In this document: one piece after another, positions 26,855-34,879 of the stretch
How positions within the stretch are numbered: position 1 is the stretch's first letter
Layout of the letters: each line of letters begins with the position of its first letter
NCBI RefSeq assembly: GCF_036881715.1
Contig: NZ_JBAKBF010000016.1
Coordinates: 18,392-82,391 of the forward strand
Length of the DNA: 64,000 nucleotides
DNA from: Pannonibacter anstelovis
Lineage (GTDB): Bacteria > Pseudomonadota > Alphaproteobacteria > Rhizobiales > Stappiaceae
Direction of reading: 5' to 3'
The notes under the pieces: generated by a model
What the model was told of the DNA's origin: nothing
The model's database searches: none
Seen by the model: the letters and a program-made list of their open reading frames with translations, nothing else
Made by a program: the position numbers and the translations under genes

Positions 26855-27970
26855 TTACACGCTCACCCGCGTGCCGTTGCGTGCCGCTTCCGCGATGGCG
26901 TGGATGACCTTTTCGAATTCCAGTGCGGCTGCGAAATCCGGCCAGGGGCGGGTGCCGGTTTCGATGGCGCGCAGGAAATCGGCAGCCTCGATGATCTTCA
27001 GGTCGTTGAAGCCGATCTGGTGGCCGGGGGCAGGGCAGAAGGCGCCGTAGACATCGTGATCCGGCCCGGTGAGGATGGTGCGGAAGCCCTGCTCGGCCTT
27101 TGGCCCCTCGTTGACGAAGAGCTGCAGCTCGTTCATCCGCTCCTGATCATAGATGATCATGCCCTTGGTGCCGTGGATCTCAAAGCCAAGCCGGTTCTTG
27201 CGCCCCCAGGCAGAGCGTGAGGCGGCAAAGGAGCCCTGTGCCCCATTGGCAAAGCGCAGGATGGCCGTGGCCGTATCCTCGTTTTCCACCTTGCCCCGGC
27301 CGGTGCCATCCGGCAGGGGGCGGGTTTCGTGCACGGTCTGCATGTCGGCGATGAGGCTTTCGATGGGGCCGCAGATGCCGCAGAGCAGGCTGATCAGGTG
27401 ACAGCCGATATCCCCCAGTGCGCCAAGGCCGGCCTCGCCAAGCTTCGCCCGCCAGGTCCAGGGCAGGTCCGGGTCGGCCTGATAGTCTTCATCCACCGCG
27501 CCGCGCACATGCACGATACGGCCGATCCGCCCTTCCTGCACCAGCTTCTGCGCATGGCGGTAGGCGGGATTGCGGGTGTAGTTGTAGCCCGTCATGGTCA
27601 GCTTGCCGGAGCGGGCGGCTGCGGCGGCCATCTCTTCGGCCTCGGCCAGCGTCAGGCCCATCGGCTTCTCGCACCACACATGCTTGCCCGCCTCAAGGGC
27701 AGCAACCGCCATATCCTTGTGGAAACGGTTTGGCGTGGTGATCGACACCACATCCACCTTCGGGTCATTGACCAGCGCCTGCCAGTCTCCGGTGGAGCGG
27801 GCAAAGCCGAACTGGCTAGCAAAGGCGGCGGCCTTGTCTTCCGGCGTGTCGCACAGCACCTCCAGCCGCACATCCTGCACATCGCCCATGACAGCGCGCG
27901 CGTTGCGCCAGGCAAGGGCATGCGCCTTTCCCATGAAGCCTGTTCCGATCAGGCCAATCCCCAGTGTCAT
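26855..27970 (-). CDS. Gfo/Idh/MocA-family dehydrogenase linked to the inositol module
   Basis: A 371-residue dehydrogenase with the Rossmann motif GLIGTGFMGKAHA (about residues 5-17), the motif CEKPMGLTLAEAEEM containing the catalytic lysine, and LGDIGCHLISL in the C-terminal domain. The ATG at 27970 follows GGGAGGAAATCA; an in-frame start six residues upstream would cover that site. It is divergent from iolR with an IolR-type site between them. A role in inositol or scyllo-inositol oxidation is therefore likely, in addition to iolG. The exact substrate is not fixed by sequence. Confidence 0.83.
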   Translation of the reverse strand: MTLGIGLIGTGFMGKAHALAWRNARAVMGDVQDVRLEVLCDTPEDKAAAFASQFGFARSTGDWQALVNDPKVDVVSITTPNRFHKDMAVAALEAGKHVWCEKPMGLTLAEAEEMAAAAARSGKLTMTGYNYTRNPAYRHAQKLVQEGRIGRIVHVRGAVDEDYQADPDLPWTWRAKLGEAGLGALGDIGCHLISLLCGICGPIESLIADMQTVHETRPLPDGTGRGKVENEDTATAILRFANGAQGSFAASRSAWGRKNRLGFEIHGTKGMIIYDQERMNELQLFVNEGPKAEQGFRTILTGPDHDVYGAFCPAPGHQIGFNDLKIIEAADFLRAIETGTRPWPDFAAALEFEKVIHAIAEAARNGTRVSV

Positions 27971-27991
27971 TGATTTCCTCCCGAACAAAAT

Positions 27992-28005
27992 GGAATTTTT
28001 GTTCC
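27992..28005. promoter_or_regulatory. IolR-type operator GGAA-N6-TTCC
   Basis: GGAA-TTTTTG-TTCC fits the palindrome reported for Sinorhizobium meliloti IolR (GGAA-N6-TTCC), here extended by one base on each side (TGGAA...TTCCA). It lies in the 98-bp divergent region between the dehydrogenase and iolR genes and could regulate both. Confidence 0.75.
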
Positions 28006-28068
28006 ATTCACGTCATCCTGCGGCTATCCTGTTTTGTCAAGCAGGATCAAAAGACTGGCAAAACAACA

Positions 28069-28890
28069 ATGTCGCATCCATCGGCCCCGCGCACCATCGA
28101 AGCCTTCCATGCCCGGTTGCTGGAAGCGGCAGAAACCCTGCCAAAACGCCTGCGCCAATGCGCGGAGTATCTGGCGGCGAACACGGACCGGATTGCCGTT
28201 TCAACGGTGGCCGAGATGGCGCTTGCCGCCGGTGTGCAGCCCTCGGCGCTGATGCGATTCTGCAAGATCCTTGGTTTTTCCGGTTATTCGGAGATGCAGC
28301 GCCTGTTCCGTGATGCCTATGCGCAGGGCTGGCCGGACTACGCGACACGGCTCAGAAACCTGCGCGAAAGCGGCGCGGGCAGTCCCTCGGCCCTGCTTGC
28401 GGAGTTCATTGATGCGGGGCGCATGTCGCTGGAAAACCTCGCCAGCAGCATCGACAGCCGTAATCTGGACCGGGCAGTGAAGATTCTTTCCGAGGCCGGA
28501 ATGGTGCATCTCGTGGGTCTCCGCCGTGCCTTTCCTGTGGCTTCTTATCTTGCCTATGCCTTTGAAAAGATGGATGTTCCAGCGTTCTTGCATGATGGTG
28601 TCGGCAAGCTCGACCACCGCCATGCCATCCGGCCGGGCGATGCGCTGGTGGCCATCACCTTCTCGCCCTACAGCGGTGAAACCGTTGAACTGGCGGAGTT
28701 TGCGCGGGGCCAGGGCGTGCCGGTCATTGCCATCACCGACACGGTGATGAGCCCGTTGCAGAAGCTGGATGCCACGGTGCTGAGTGTGGCTGAAGTGGAC
28801 TTCGGCGCCTTCCGCGCATTGTCGGCGACGCTTTCGCTCGCCATCACGCTGGCGGTGGCCGTTGGTGCCGGGCGAAAAGCCGCACCATAA
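28069..28890 (+). CDS. iolR: RpiR-family regulator of inositol catabolism, IolR-like
   Basis: A 273-residue RpiR-family protein: an N-terminal helix-turn-helix (VAEMALAAGVQPSALMRFCKILG, residues about 46-67) and a SIS sugar-phosphate-binding domain (from about 125; VHLVGLRRAFPVASYLAYAF and ITFSPYSGETVELAEFA). In S. meliloti an RpiR-type IolR represses the iol genes and responds to an inositol-derived phosphate. Here the gene heads the inositol cluster, and GGAA-N6-TTCC-like sites flank it on both sides. The ATG at 28069 is chosen because the family N-terminus starts there; the 35 residues upstream in frame run across the operator region. Confidence 0.82.
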   Translation: MSHPSAPRTIEAFHARLLEAAETLPKRLRQCAEYLAANTDRIAVSTVAEMALAAGVQPSALMRFCKILGFSGYSEMQRLFRDAYAQGWPDYATRLRNLRESGAGSPSALLAEFIDAGRMSLENLASSIDSRNLDRAVKILSEAGMVHLVGLRRAFPVASYLAYAFEKMDVPAFLHDGVGKLDHRHAIRPGDALVAITFSPYSGETVELAEFARGQGVPVIAITDTVMSPLQKLDATVLSVAEVDFGAFRALSATLSLAITLAVAVGAGRKAAP

Positions 28891-28917
28891 AAAAACTGTT
28901 GCATCAAACCTAAAAAT

Positions 28918-28931
28918 GGAATGAATATTCT
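28918..28931 (+). promoter_or_regulatory. Second, imperfect IolR-type site before the inositol transporter
   Basis: GGAA-TGAATA-TTCT differs from the GGAA-N6-TTCC consensus by one base and lies 77 bp upstream of the binding-protein start. It is followed by a GCCCGGA/TCCGGGC hairpin (28941-28958). Confidence 0.55.
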
Positions 28932-29007
28932 ACACCCGAAGCCCGGACATATCCGGGCCGGGACTCCGCCGGGGGGAGCCGGCGGATCCGCACTCTGGGA
29001 GGTTATG

Positions 29008-29949
29008 ATGAGAAAAGCGCTTACCGCCATTGCCGCTGCGGCCATCGCCGTGGCTGGCCTGTCTGCTCCGGCTGCTGCTGAAGGCGAAAAGTTCGTCCTG
29101 GTCAGCCATGCGCCGGACAGCGACAGCTGGTGGAACACCATCAAGAATGCCATCGCCGTTGCCGGTGACCAGATGAAGGTCAGCGTCGAGTACCGCAACC
29201 CGCCGACCGGTGACCTGGCCGACATGGCCCGCATCGTGGAGCAGGCGGCAGCATCCAACCCGAATGGCATCATCGTCACCATCGCTGACTATGATGTGCT
29301 GTCCGGCCCGATTTCCAACGCGGTGGCCAAGGGCATTCCGGTCATCACCATCAACTCCGGCACCATCGAGCAGTCCAAGAACCTGGGTGCACTGCTGCAT
29401 GTGGGTCAGCCGGAATATGACGCAGGCTTCGGCGCGGGCGAAAAGGCCAAGGCAGCCGGTGCCAAGTCGTTCCTCTGTGTGAACCACTACATCACCAACC
29501 CGGCTTCCGTGGAGCGCTGCCAGGGCTTTGCCGCCGCACTCGGCGTGGAACTCGGCAACCAGATGATCGACGCCGGTCAGGACCCGTCCGAAATCCAGAA
29601 CAAGGTCTCGGCCTATCTGCAGACCAACCCGGACACGGGTGCGATCCTCGCCCTCGGCCCCACCTCGGCGCATCCGACGCTTGCTGCGCTGGAGCAGAAT
29701 GGCAAGGCTGGCCAGATCTTCTTCGGCACCTTCGATCTTTCGCCGGAAATTGCCAATGCCATCAAGGCTGGCACCATCAACTTCGCCATCGACCAGCAGC
29801 CCTATCTGCAGGGCTATCTGCCTGTGGTGATCCTCACCAACTACGCGCGTTATGGCGTCGTTCCGGGCAACTCGATCAACTCGGGCCCGGGCTTCGTCAC
29901 CAAGGACAACATCGCACTGGTTGAGAAATACGCCGGTCAGTACCGGTAA
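29008..29949 (+). CDS. Periplasmic binding protein of a CUT2 importer, probably for myo-inositol
   Basis: A 313-residue ribose-binding-like protein (Peripla_BP_4 type). The signal peptide is MRKALTAIAAAAIAVAGLSAP with cleavage near PAAAEG. The mature part contains SHAPDSDSWWNTIKNAI, VTIADYDVLSGPISNAV and the hinge-region FAIDQQPYLQGYLPV. Two adjacent ATG codons (29005, 29008) follow CTGGGAGGTT; 29008 gives five bases from GGGAGG. It is the first gene of an operon running to iolE, so the natural substrate is most likely an inositol. Confidence 0.85.
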   Translation: MRKALTAIAAAAIAVAGLSAPAAAEGEKFVLVSHAPDSDSWWNTIKNAIAVAGDQMKVSVEYRNPPTGDLADMARIVEQAAASNPNGIIVTIADYDVLSGPISNAVAKGIPVITINSGTIEQSKNLGALLHVGQPEYDAGFGAGEKAKAAGAKSFLCVNHYITNPASVERCQGFAAALGVELGNQMIDAGQDPSEIQNKVSAYLQTNPDTGAILALGPTSAHPTLAALEQNGKAGQIFFGTFDLSPEIANAIKAGTINFAIDQQPYLQGYLPVVILTNYARYGVVPGNSINSGPGFVTKDNIALVEKYAGQYR

Positions 29950-29979
29950 GCAGCTGATCTGAAACCAGTTTTCAGCCCC

Positions 29980-30007
29980 GGCCGGGGCGTGCAGAAATGC
30001 CCCGGCC
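29980..30007 (+). terminator. GC-rich hairpin between binding protein and permease
   Basis: GGCCGGGGC (29980-29988) and GCCCCGGCC (29999-30007) form a perfect 9-bp stem with a 10-nt loop. Such structures after binding-protein genes usually protect the upstream mRNA and attenuate the permease gene; no strong U-tract is present. Confidence 0.55.
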
Positions 30008-30043
30008 CCTTGCAACAGACTTTCCTGAAAATCGAGGCAACTC

Positions 30044-31141
30044 ATGACGGACGAGCGCATCAAGCAGGTCTCGGCCCTGCGCCGTGCCATGATCCGGCCC
30101 GAGCTGGGTGCGACCACCGGCACCGTTCTGGTCTTCCTTTTCTTCCTCCTGATCGCGGGCAACTCCGGCATGTTCGCGCCGGAAGGCATCATGAACTGGA
30201 CCGTGGTGTCCGCCCAGTTTGCCATCATCGCCGTGGGCGCTTGCCTGCTGATGATTTCCGGTGAATTCGACCTTTCCGTCGGCTCCATGATCGGCTTTGC
30301 CGGCATCGTGATCGCCATTCTCAGTGTTCAGCTGGGCTGGCCCATCTGGGCCGCCATCATTGCGGCATTCGTTATCTGTGTGGCGCTGGGCTGGCTCAAT
30401 GGCATGCTGGTGATCAAGACCGGGCTGCCATCTTTCATCGTGACGCTGGCCTTCCTCTACATCCTGCGTGGCCTCACCATCTGGCTGTCGATCCTCACCA
30501 CCCGCCAGACCATCATTGGCGGCGTCAAGGAACTGGCCGCAAACGACTGGCTTGCCTTCCTTTTCGGTGGCGTCATCTTCAAGGATCTCTTCGTCTGGTT
30601 CGCCGATCTCGGCCTTGTCGGCAAGTTCGTGGCAGGTCCCAAGGCCGGGCTGCCGGTGGTCGAAGGCGTGCCGATGCTGGTTGTCTGGGCGCTGTTGCTC
30701 GTTGCATTCGGTCACATCCTTCTCACGCGCACCAAGTTCGGCAACTGGATCTTTGCGTCGGGTGGTGACGCACAGGCCGCCCGCTATGTCGGCGTGCCGG
30801 TCAACCGGGTGAAGGTGCTGATGTTCATGTTCACCGCATTCTGCGCCACCGTGTTTGCCACCTGCCAGGTGATCGAATTCGGCTCGGCGGCCGCGGACCG
30901 CGGCCTGCTGAAGGAGTTCGAGGCCATCATCTGCGTGGTCATCGGCGGTGCGCTGCTGACCGGCGGCTATGGTTCGGTCATTGGCGCGGCGCTAGGCGCC
31001 ATCATCTTCGGCGTGGTGCAGCAGGGCCTGTTCTTCTCGGGCGCCGAGAGCTCACTCTTCCGGGTGTTCCTCGGCACGATCCTGATCCTTGCCGTGATCC
31101 TCAACACCTACATCCGCCGCATGATCACGGGAGAACGCTGA
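30044..31141 (+). CDS. CUT2 sugar ABC transporter permease, probably for myo-inositol
   Basis: A 365-residue RbsC-like permease with roughly ten hydrophobic segments. Family stretches include LLMISGEFDLSVGSMIGFAG, NGMLVIKTGLPSFIVTLAFLYILRGLT and GGDAQAARYVGVPV. It has an insertion of some 45 residues with GGVIFKDLFVWFADLGLVG between segments. It overlaps the ATPase start by one base (TGATG). Together with its neighbours it imports the substrate handled by IolG and later enzymes. Confidence 0.87.
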   Translation: MTDERIKQVSALRRAMIRPELGATTGTVLVFLFFLLIAGNSGMFAPEGIMNWTVVSAQFAIIAVGACLLMISGEFDLSVGSMIGFAGIVIAILSVQLGWPIWAAIIAAFVICVALGWLNGMLVIKTGLPSFIVTLAFLYILRGLTIWLSILTTRQTIIGGVKELAANDWLAFLFGGVIFKDLFVWFADLGLVGKFVAGPKAGLPVVEGVPMLVVWALLLVAFGHILLTRTKFGNWIFASGGDAQAARYVGVPVNRVKVLMFMFTAFCATVFATCQVIEFGSAAADRGLLKEFEAIICVVIGGALLTGGYGSVIGAALGAIIFGVVQQGLFFSGAESSLFRVFLGTILILAVILNTYIRRMITGER

Positions 31142-31920
31142 TGTCCGCCCCGCTCATCGAACTGCGCAACATCGAGAAGCATTTCGGCCCCGTGATCGCG
31201 CTGGCTGGCGTCAGCTTCGACGTGAAGGCCGGAGAATGCCACTGCCTGCTGGGCGACAATGGCGCCGGCAAGTCCACCTTCATCAAGACCATGGCTGGCG
31301 TGCACAAGCCGACCAAGGGCGAGATCCTGGTGGATGGCAAGGCCACAGTCTTCAACAGCCCGCGTGACGCCATGGGCGCAGGCATTGCCACGGTCTATCA
31401 GGATCTGGCGATGATCCCGCTGATGTCGGTCACCCGGAACTTCTGGATGGGCCGTGAGCCGGAGAAGAAGTTCGGCCCGTTCCGCTTCATCGACTTCGAA
31501 AAGGCAAACCGGGTGACGCTGGAGGAAATGGCCAACATGGGCATTCACCTGCGCGAGCCGGAACAGGCGGTCGGCACGCTTTCGGGCGGCGAGCGCCAGA
31601 CGGTTGCCATCGCCCGCGCGGTCTATTTCGGCGCCAAGGTGCTGATCCTCGACGAGCCGACGTCCGCGCTCGGCGTGCGTCAGACCTCCAACGTGCTGGC
31701 AACCATCGACAAGGTGCGCAAGCGCGGCATCGGTGTCGTCTTCATCACCCACAATGTGCGCCATGCCATGGCCGTAGGGGACCGGTTCACCGTGCTGAAC
31801 CGCGGCAAGACGCTGGGCACCGCAAAACGCGGGGAAATCAAGCCGGAAGAATTGCAGGACCTGATGGCGGGCGGCAAGGAACTGGCTGAACTCGAGGGTT
31901 CGCTCGGCGGCACGATCTGA
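31141..31920 (+). CDS. CUT2 ABC transporter ATPase, single-domain type
   Basis: A 259-residue ATPase. Walker A is GDNGAGKST, the signature is LSGGERQTVAIARA, Walker B is VLILDEPTSALG, and the H-loop is FITHNVRHAMA. Ribose-type (RbsA) ATPases are fusions of two such domains and about 500 residues long. This one is a single domain, like FrcA of S. meliloti, so it must work as a homodimer. It is coupled to the permease gene upstream and lies 31 bp before iolG. Confidence 0.88.
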   Translation: MSAPLIELRNIEKHFGPVIALAGVSFDVKAGECHCLLGDNGAGKSTFIKTMAGVHKPTKGEILVDGKATVFNSPRDAMGAGIATVYQDLAMIPLMSVTRNFWMGREPEKKFGPFRFIDFEKANRVTLEEMANMGIHLREPEQAVGTLSGGERQTVAIARAVYFGAKVLILDEPTSALGVRQTSNVLATIDKVRKRGIGVVFITHNVRHAMAVGDRFTVLNRGKTLGTAKRGEIKPEELQDLMAGGKELAELEGSLGGTI

Positions 31921-31951
31921 GGTGTTGCGGGTTAATTTAGGAAAGACCGAC

Positions 31952-32956
31952 ATGACAATGCGTTTCGCAGTATTGGGGGCAGGGCGGATTGGCCGCGTCC
32001 ATGCCAAGGCGATCGCCGCAACGGAAGGAGCCACGCTGATTGCCGTGGCCGATCCCGTCGCTGCGGCAGCTCAGTCGCTGGCGGCGGAGCATGGCTGCTC
32101 CATCCGCACCATCGACGAGATTGAAGCGGCAAAGGATGTGGATGCCGTCATCATCTGCACCCCGACAGACACCCATGCAGACCTGATCGAGCGCTTCGCC
32201 CGCGCCGGCAAGGGCATCTTCTGCGAAAAGCCGGTGGATCTGAACGTCCAGCGCGTCAAGGACTGCCTGAAGACGGTGAAGGAAACCGGCGCCACGCTGA
32301 TGGTCGGCTTCAACCGCCGCTTCGATCCGCATTTCGCCGCGCTCAAGGCCACCATCGACAGCGGCCGCATTGGCGATGTGGAGATGGTGACGATCACCTC
32401 CCGCGATCCTTCGCCCCCTCCGTATGAGTATATCTCCCGTTCGGGCGGCATCTTCCGCGATATGACCATCCATGACTTCGACGTAGCCCGCTGGCTGCTG
32501 GGCGAGGAAGTGGAAACGGTGATGGCCTCTGCCTCCGTTCTGGTCGATCCGGAAATCGGCAAGCGCGGTGACTTTGACAGCGTCAACATCATCCTGCGCA
32601 CCGCTTCGGGCCGTCAGGCGATCATCACCAACACCCGCCGTGCGGTCTATGGCTATGACCAGCGCATCGAGGTGCTGGGTGCCAAGGGCATGGTGGCTGC
32701 CGAGAACCTGCGCGAAGCCAACATCGAGGTGGCTGATGCCAGCGGCTACCACAAGCCGCCGCTGCTCGACTTCTTCATGACCCGCTACACGGCAGCCTAC
32801 GCCGCCGAAATCACCGCCTTCATCAAGGCCGTGACCGACAAAACCGTGCCGCCCACCACGGGTGAGGACGGGCTGAAGGCACTGGCTCTGGCGGAAGCGG
32901 CGCTGAAGTCGGTCGCGGAAGGGCGGGCCGTGCGCCTCTCGGAAATCACGGGCTGA
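31952..32956 (+). CDS. iolG: myo-Inositol 2-dehydrogenase
   Basis: A 334-residue Gfo/Idh/MocA dehydrogenase that oxidises myo-inositol to 2-keto-myo-inositol with NAD. The nucleotide-binding motif GAGRIGRVHA is at residues 8-17 and the EKP motif is FCEKPVDLNVQRV; GGIFRDMTIHDFDVARWLLGE is typical of bacterial inositol dehydrogenases (IolG, also called IdhA). The ATG at 31952 lies six bases after AGGAAAG. The operon order (dehydrogenase, iolC, iolD, iolE) supports the identification. Confidence 0.9.
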   Translation: MTMRFAVLGAGRIGRVHAKAIAATEGATLIAVADPVAAAAQSLAAEHGCSIRTIDEIEAAKDVDAVIICTPTDTHADLIERFARAGKGIFCEKPVDLNVQRVKDCLKTVKETGATLMVGFNRRFDPHFAALKATIDSGRIGDVEMVTITSRDPSPPPYEYISRSGGIFRDMTIHDFDVARWLLGEEVETVMASASVLVDPEIGKRGDFDSVNIILRTASGRQAIITNTRRAVYGYDQRIEVLGAKGMVAAENLREANIEVADASGYHKPPLLDFFMTRYTAAYAAEITAFIKAVTDKTVPPTTGEDGLKALALAEAALKSVAEGRAVRLSEITG

Positions 32957-32968
32957 AGGACCACGCGG

Positions 32969-34879
32969 ATGAGCAAGACCCTCGATCTCATCACCATCGG
33001 CCGGTCGTCGGTCGATCTCTATGGCTCCCAGGTGGGCGGCCGTCTTGAGGATATGGGCAGCTTCCAGAAATATATCGGAGGCTCGCCCACCAACATTGCC
33101 GCCGGTTCTGCGCGGCTTGGCCTCAAGGCTGGCCTCATCACCCGCGTGGGGGATGAGCACATGGGCCGCTTCATCCGCGAACAGCTGGTGCGCGAGGGCG
33201 TGGATGTGACGGGCGTGAAAACCGACCCGGAACGCCTCACCGCCCTCGTGCTGCTGGGCATCCGTGACGACAAGCAGTTCCCGCTGATCTTCTACCGCGA
33301 GAACTGCGCCGACATGGCGATCTGCGAGGACGACATCGACCCCGCCTTTATCGCCAGCGCAAGGGCTGTTGTGGCCACCGGCACGCACCTGTCCCATCCG
33401 CGCACCGAAGCTGCCGTGCTGAAGGCCCTGCGCCTTGCCCGCGAAAGCGGCGGCCAGACGGCGCTCGACATTGATTACCGTCCCAACCTCTGGGGCCTGT
33501 CCGGTCATGGCGACGGCGAAAACCGCTTCATCGCTTCGGCCAAGGTGACGGCCCGCCTGCAGCAGCACCTTCCCCTGTTCGATCTGATCGTCGGCACGGA
33601 AGAGGAGTTCCACATTGCAGGCGGCTCCACCAACACCATCGAGGCGCTTCGTGCCGTGCGGGCGCTGACGGGGGCGACGCTGATCTGCAAGCGCGGCCCC
33701 ATGGGCGCTGCCGCCTTTGCCGGGGCCATTCCCGATACGCTGGATGAAGGCGAGGCAGGGCCGGGCTTCCCCATCGAGGTGTTCAACGTGCTGGGCGCGG
33801 GCGACGGCTTCATGGCGGGCTTGCTGAAGGGCTGGCTCGATGGCGAGACCTGGCCGCGTGCGCTGACCTATGCCAATGCCTGCGGTGCCTTTGCCGTGTC
33901 GCGTCATGGCTGCACGCCGGCCTATCCGTCCTGGGAGGAGCTGCAGTTCTTCCTGAAGCGCGGCATCGTTACGCCTGCGCTGCGCAAGGACGCTGAGCTG
34001 GAGCAGGTACACTGGTCCACCAACCGCTCCTATGACTGGCCGTTGATGCATGTCTTTGCCTTCGATCACCGCCGCCAGATGGAAGAGCTGCCGGGGGCAA
34101 CGCCGGAAAAGATCGGCGCCTTCAAGAAGCTGTGTCTTGCCGCCGTGGAAGAAGTTGCTGCTGGAAAGACCGGGTACGGTCTTCTGTGCGACAACCGCCT
34201 TGGCCGCGATGCGCTGCATCAGGCGGCCGGCAAGGGACTGTGGATTGGCCGTCCGGTCGAATGGCCCGGCTCGCGTCCGCTGACGCTGGAGCCGGAGCTT
34301 GGCCCGGACTATGGCGGTCTGACCGAATGGCCGCTGGAGCATGTGGTCAAGGTTCTGTGCTTCTGCCATCCGGATGATGATGCGGCCCTTTGGGCGGAGC
34401 AGGAAGCGGTGATCCAGCGCCTGTTTGCCGCTGCCCGCCGCAACCGGCTTGAGTTCCTGCTCGAGGTCATCCCCTCCAAGGTTGGCCCGGTGGATGACGA
34501 AACGACCGCCCGCATCATCGAGCGCTTCTACAAGCTCGGTGTTTATCCGGACTGGTGGAAGCTGGAGCCAATGCGCTCCGATGCAGCGTGGAAGCGCACC
34601 TGTGACATGATCAAGGCCTATGATCCGCGTGTGCGCGGCATCGTGGTGCTGGGTCTAGACGCTCCGGAAGACGAGCTTGCTGCCTGCTTTGCCACGGCCG
34701 CGCAGCATGATCTGGTCAAGGGTTTTGCCGTGGGGCGCACCATCTACAGCGAGGCAGCACGCGGCTGGCTCGCCGGAACGATGACGGATGCTGAGGCCAT
34801 TGCGCAGATGGCCGGAAAATTCGCCCGCCTGTCCGCCACATGGGATGCGGCACGCGGTGCATCGGGAGTTGCTGCATGA
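32969..34879 (+). CDS. iolC: 5-Dehydro-2-deoxygluconokinase fused to a DUF2090 domain
   Basis: A 636-residue two-domain protein. Residues 1 to about 325 form a PfkB-family sugar kinase (IGGSPTNIAAGSARLGLKAG near residue 37, and VLGAGDGFMAGL near 277 with the catalytic Asp), which phosphorylates 2-deoxy-5-keto-gluconate in inositol breakdown. Residues about 340-636 are a DUF2090 TIM-barrel-like domain (HVFAFDHRRQME...), which resembles class I aldolases. The fusion is common in proteobacteria and may supply the IolJ-type aldolase step that is otherwise missing here. It overlaps iolD by four bases. Confidence 0.92.
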   Translation: MSKTLDLITIGRSSVDLYGSQVGGRLEDMGSFQKYIGGSPTNIAAGSARLGLKAGLITRVGDEHMGRFIREQLVREGVDVTGVKTDPERLTALVLLGIRDDKQFPLIFYRENCADMAICEDDIDPAFIASARAVVATGTHLSHPRTEAAVLKALRLARESGGQTALDIDYRPNLWGLSGHGDGENRFIASAKVTARLQQHLPLFDLIVGTEEEFHIAGGSTNTIEALRAVRALTGATLICKRGPMGAAAFAGAIPDTLDEGEAGPGFPIEVFNVLGAGDGFMAGLLKGWLDGETWPRALTYANACGAFAVSRHGCTPAYPSWEELQFFLKRGIVTPALRKDAELEQVHWSTNRSYDWPLMHVFAFDHRRQMEELPGATPEKIGAFKKLCLAAVEEVAAGKTGYGLLCDNRLGRDALHQAAGKGLWIGRPVEWPGSRPLTLEPELGPDYGGLTEWPLEHVVKVLCFCHPDDDAALWAEQEAVIQRLFAAARRNRLEFLLEVIPSKVGPVDDETTARIIERFYKLGVYPDWWKLEPMRSDAAWKRTCDMIKAYDPRVRGIVVLGLDAPEDELAACFATAAQHDLVKGFAVGRTIYSEAARGWLAGTMTDAEAIAQMAGKFARLSATWDAARGASGVAA

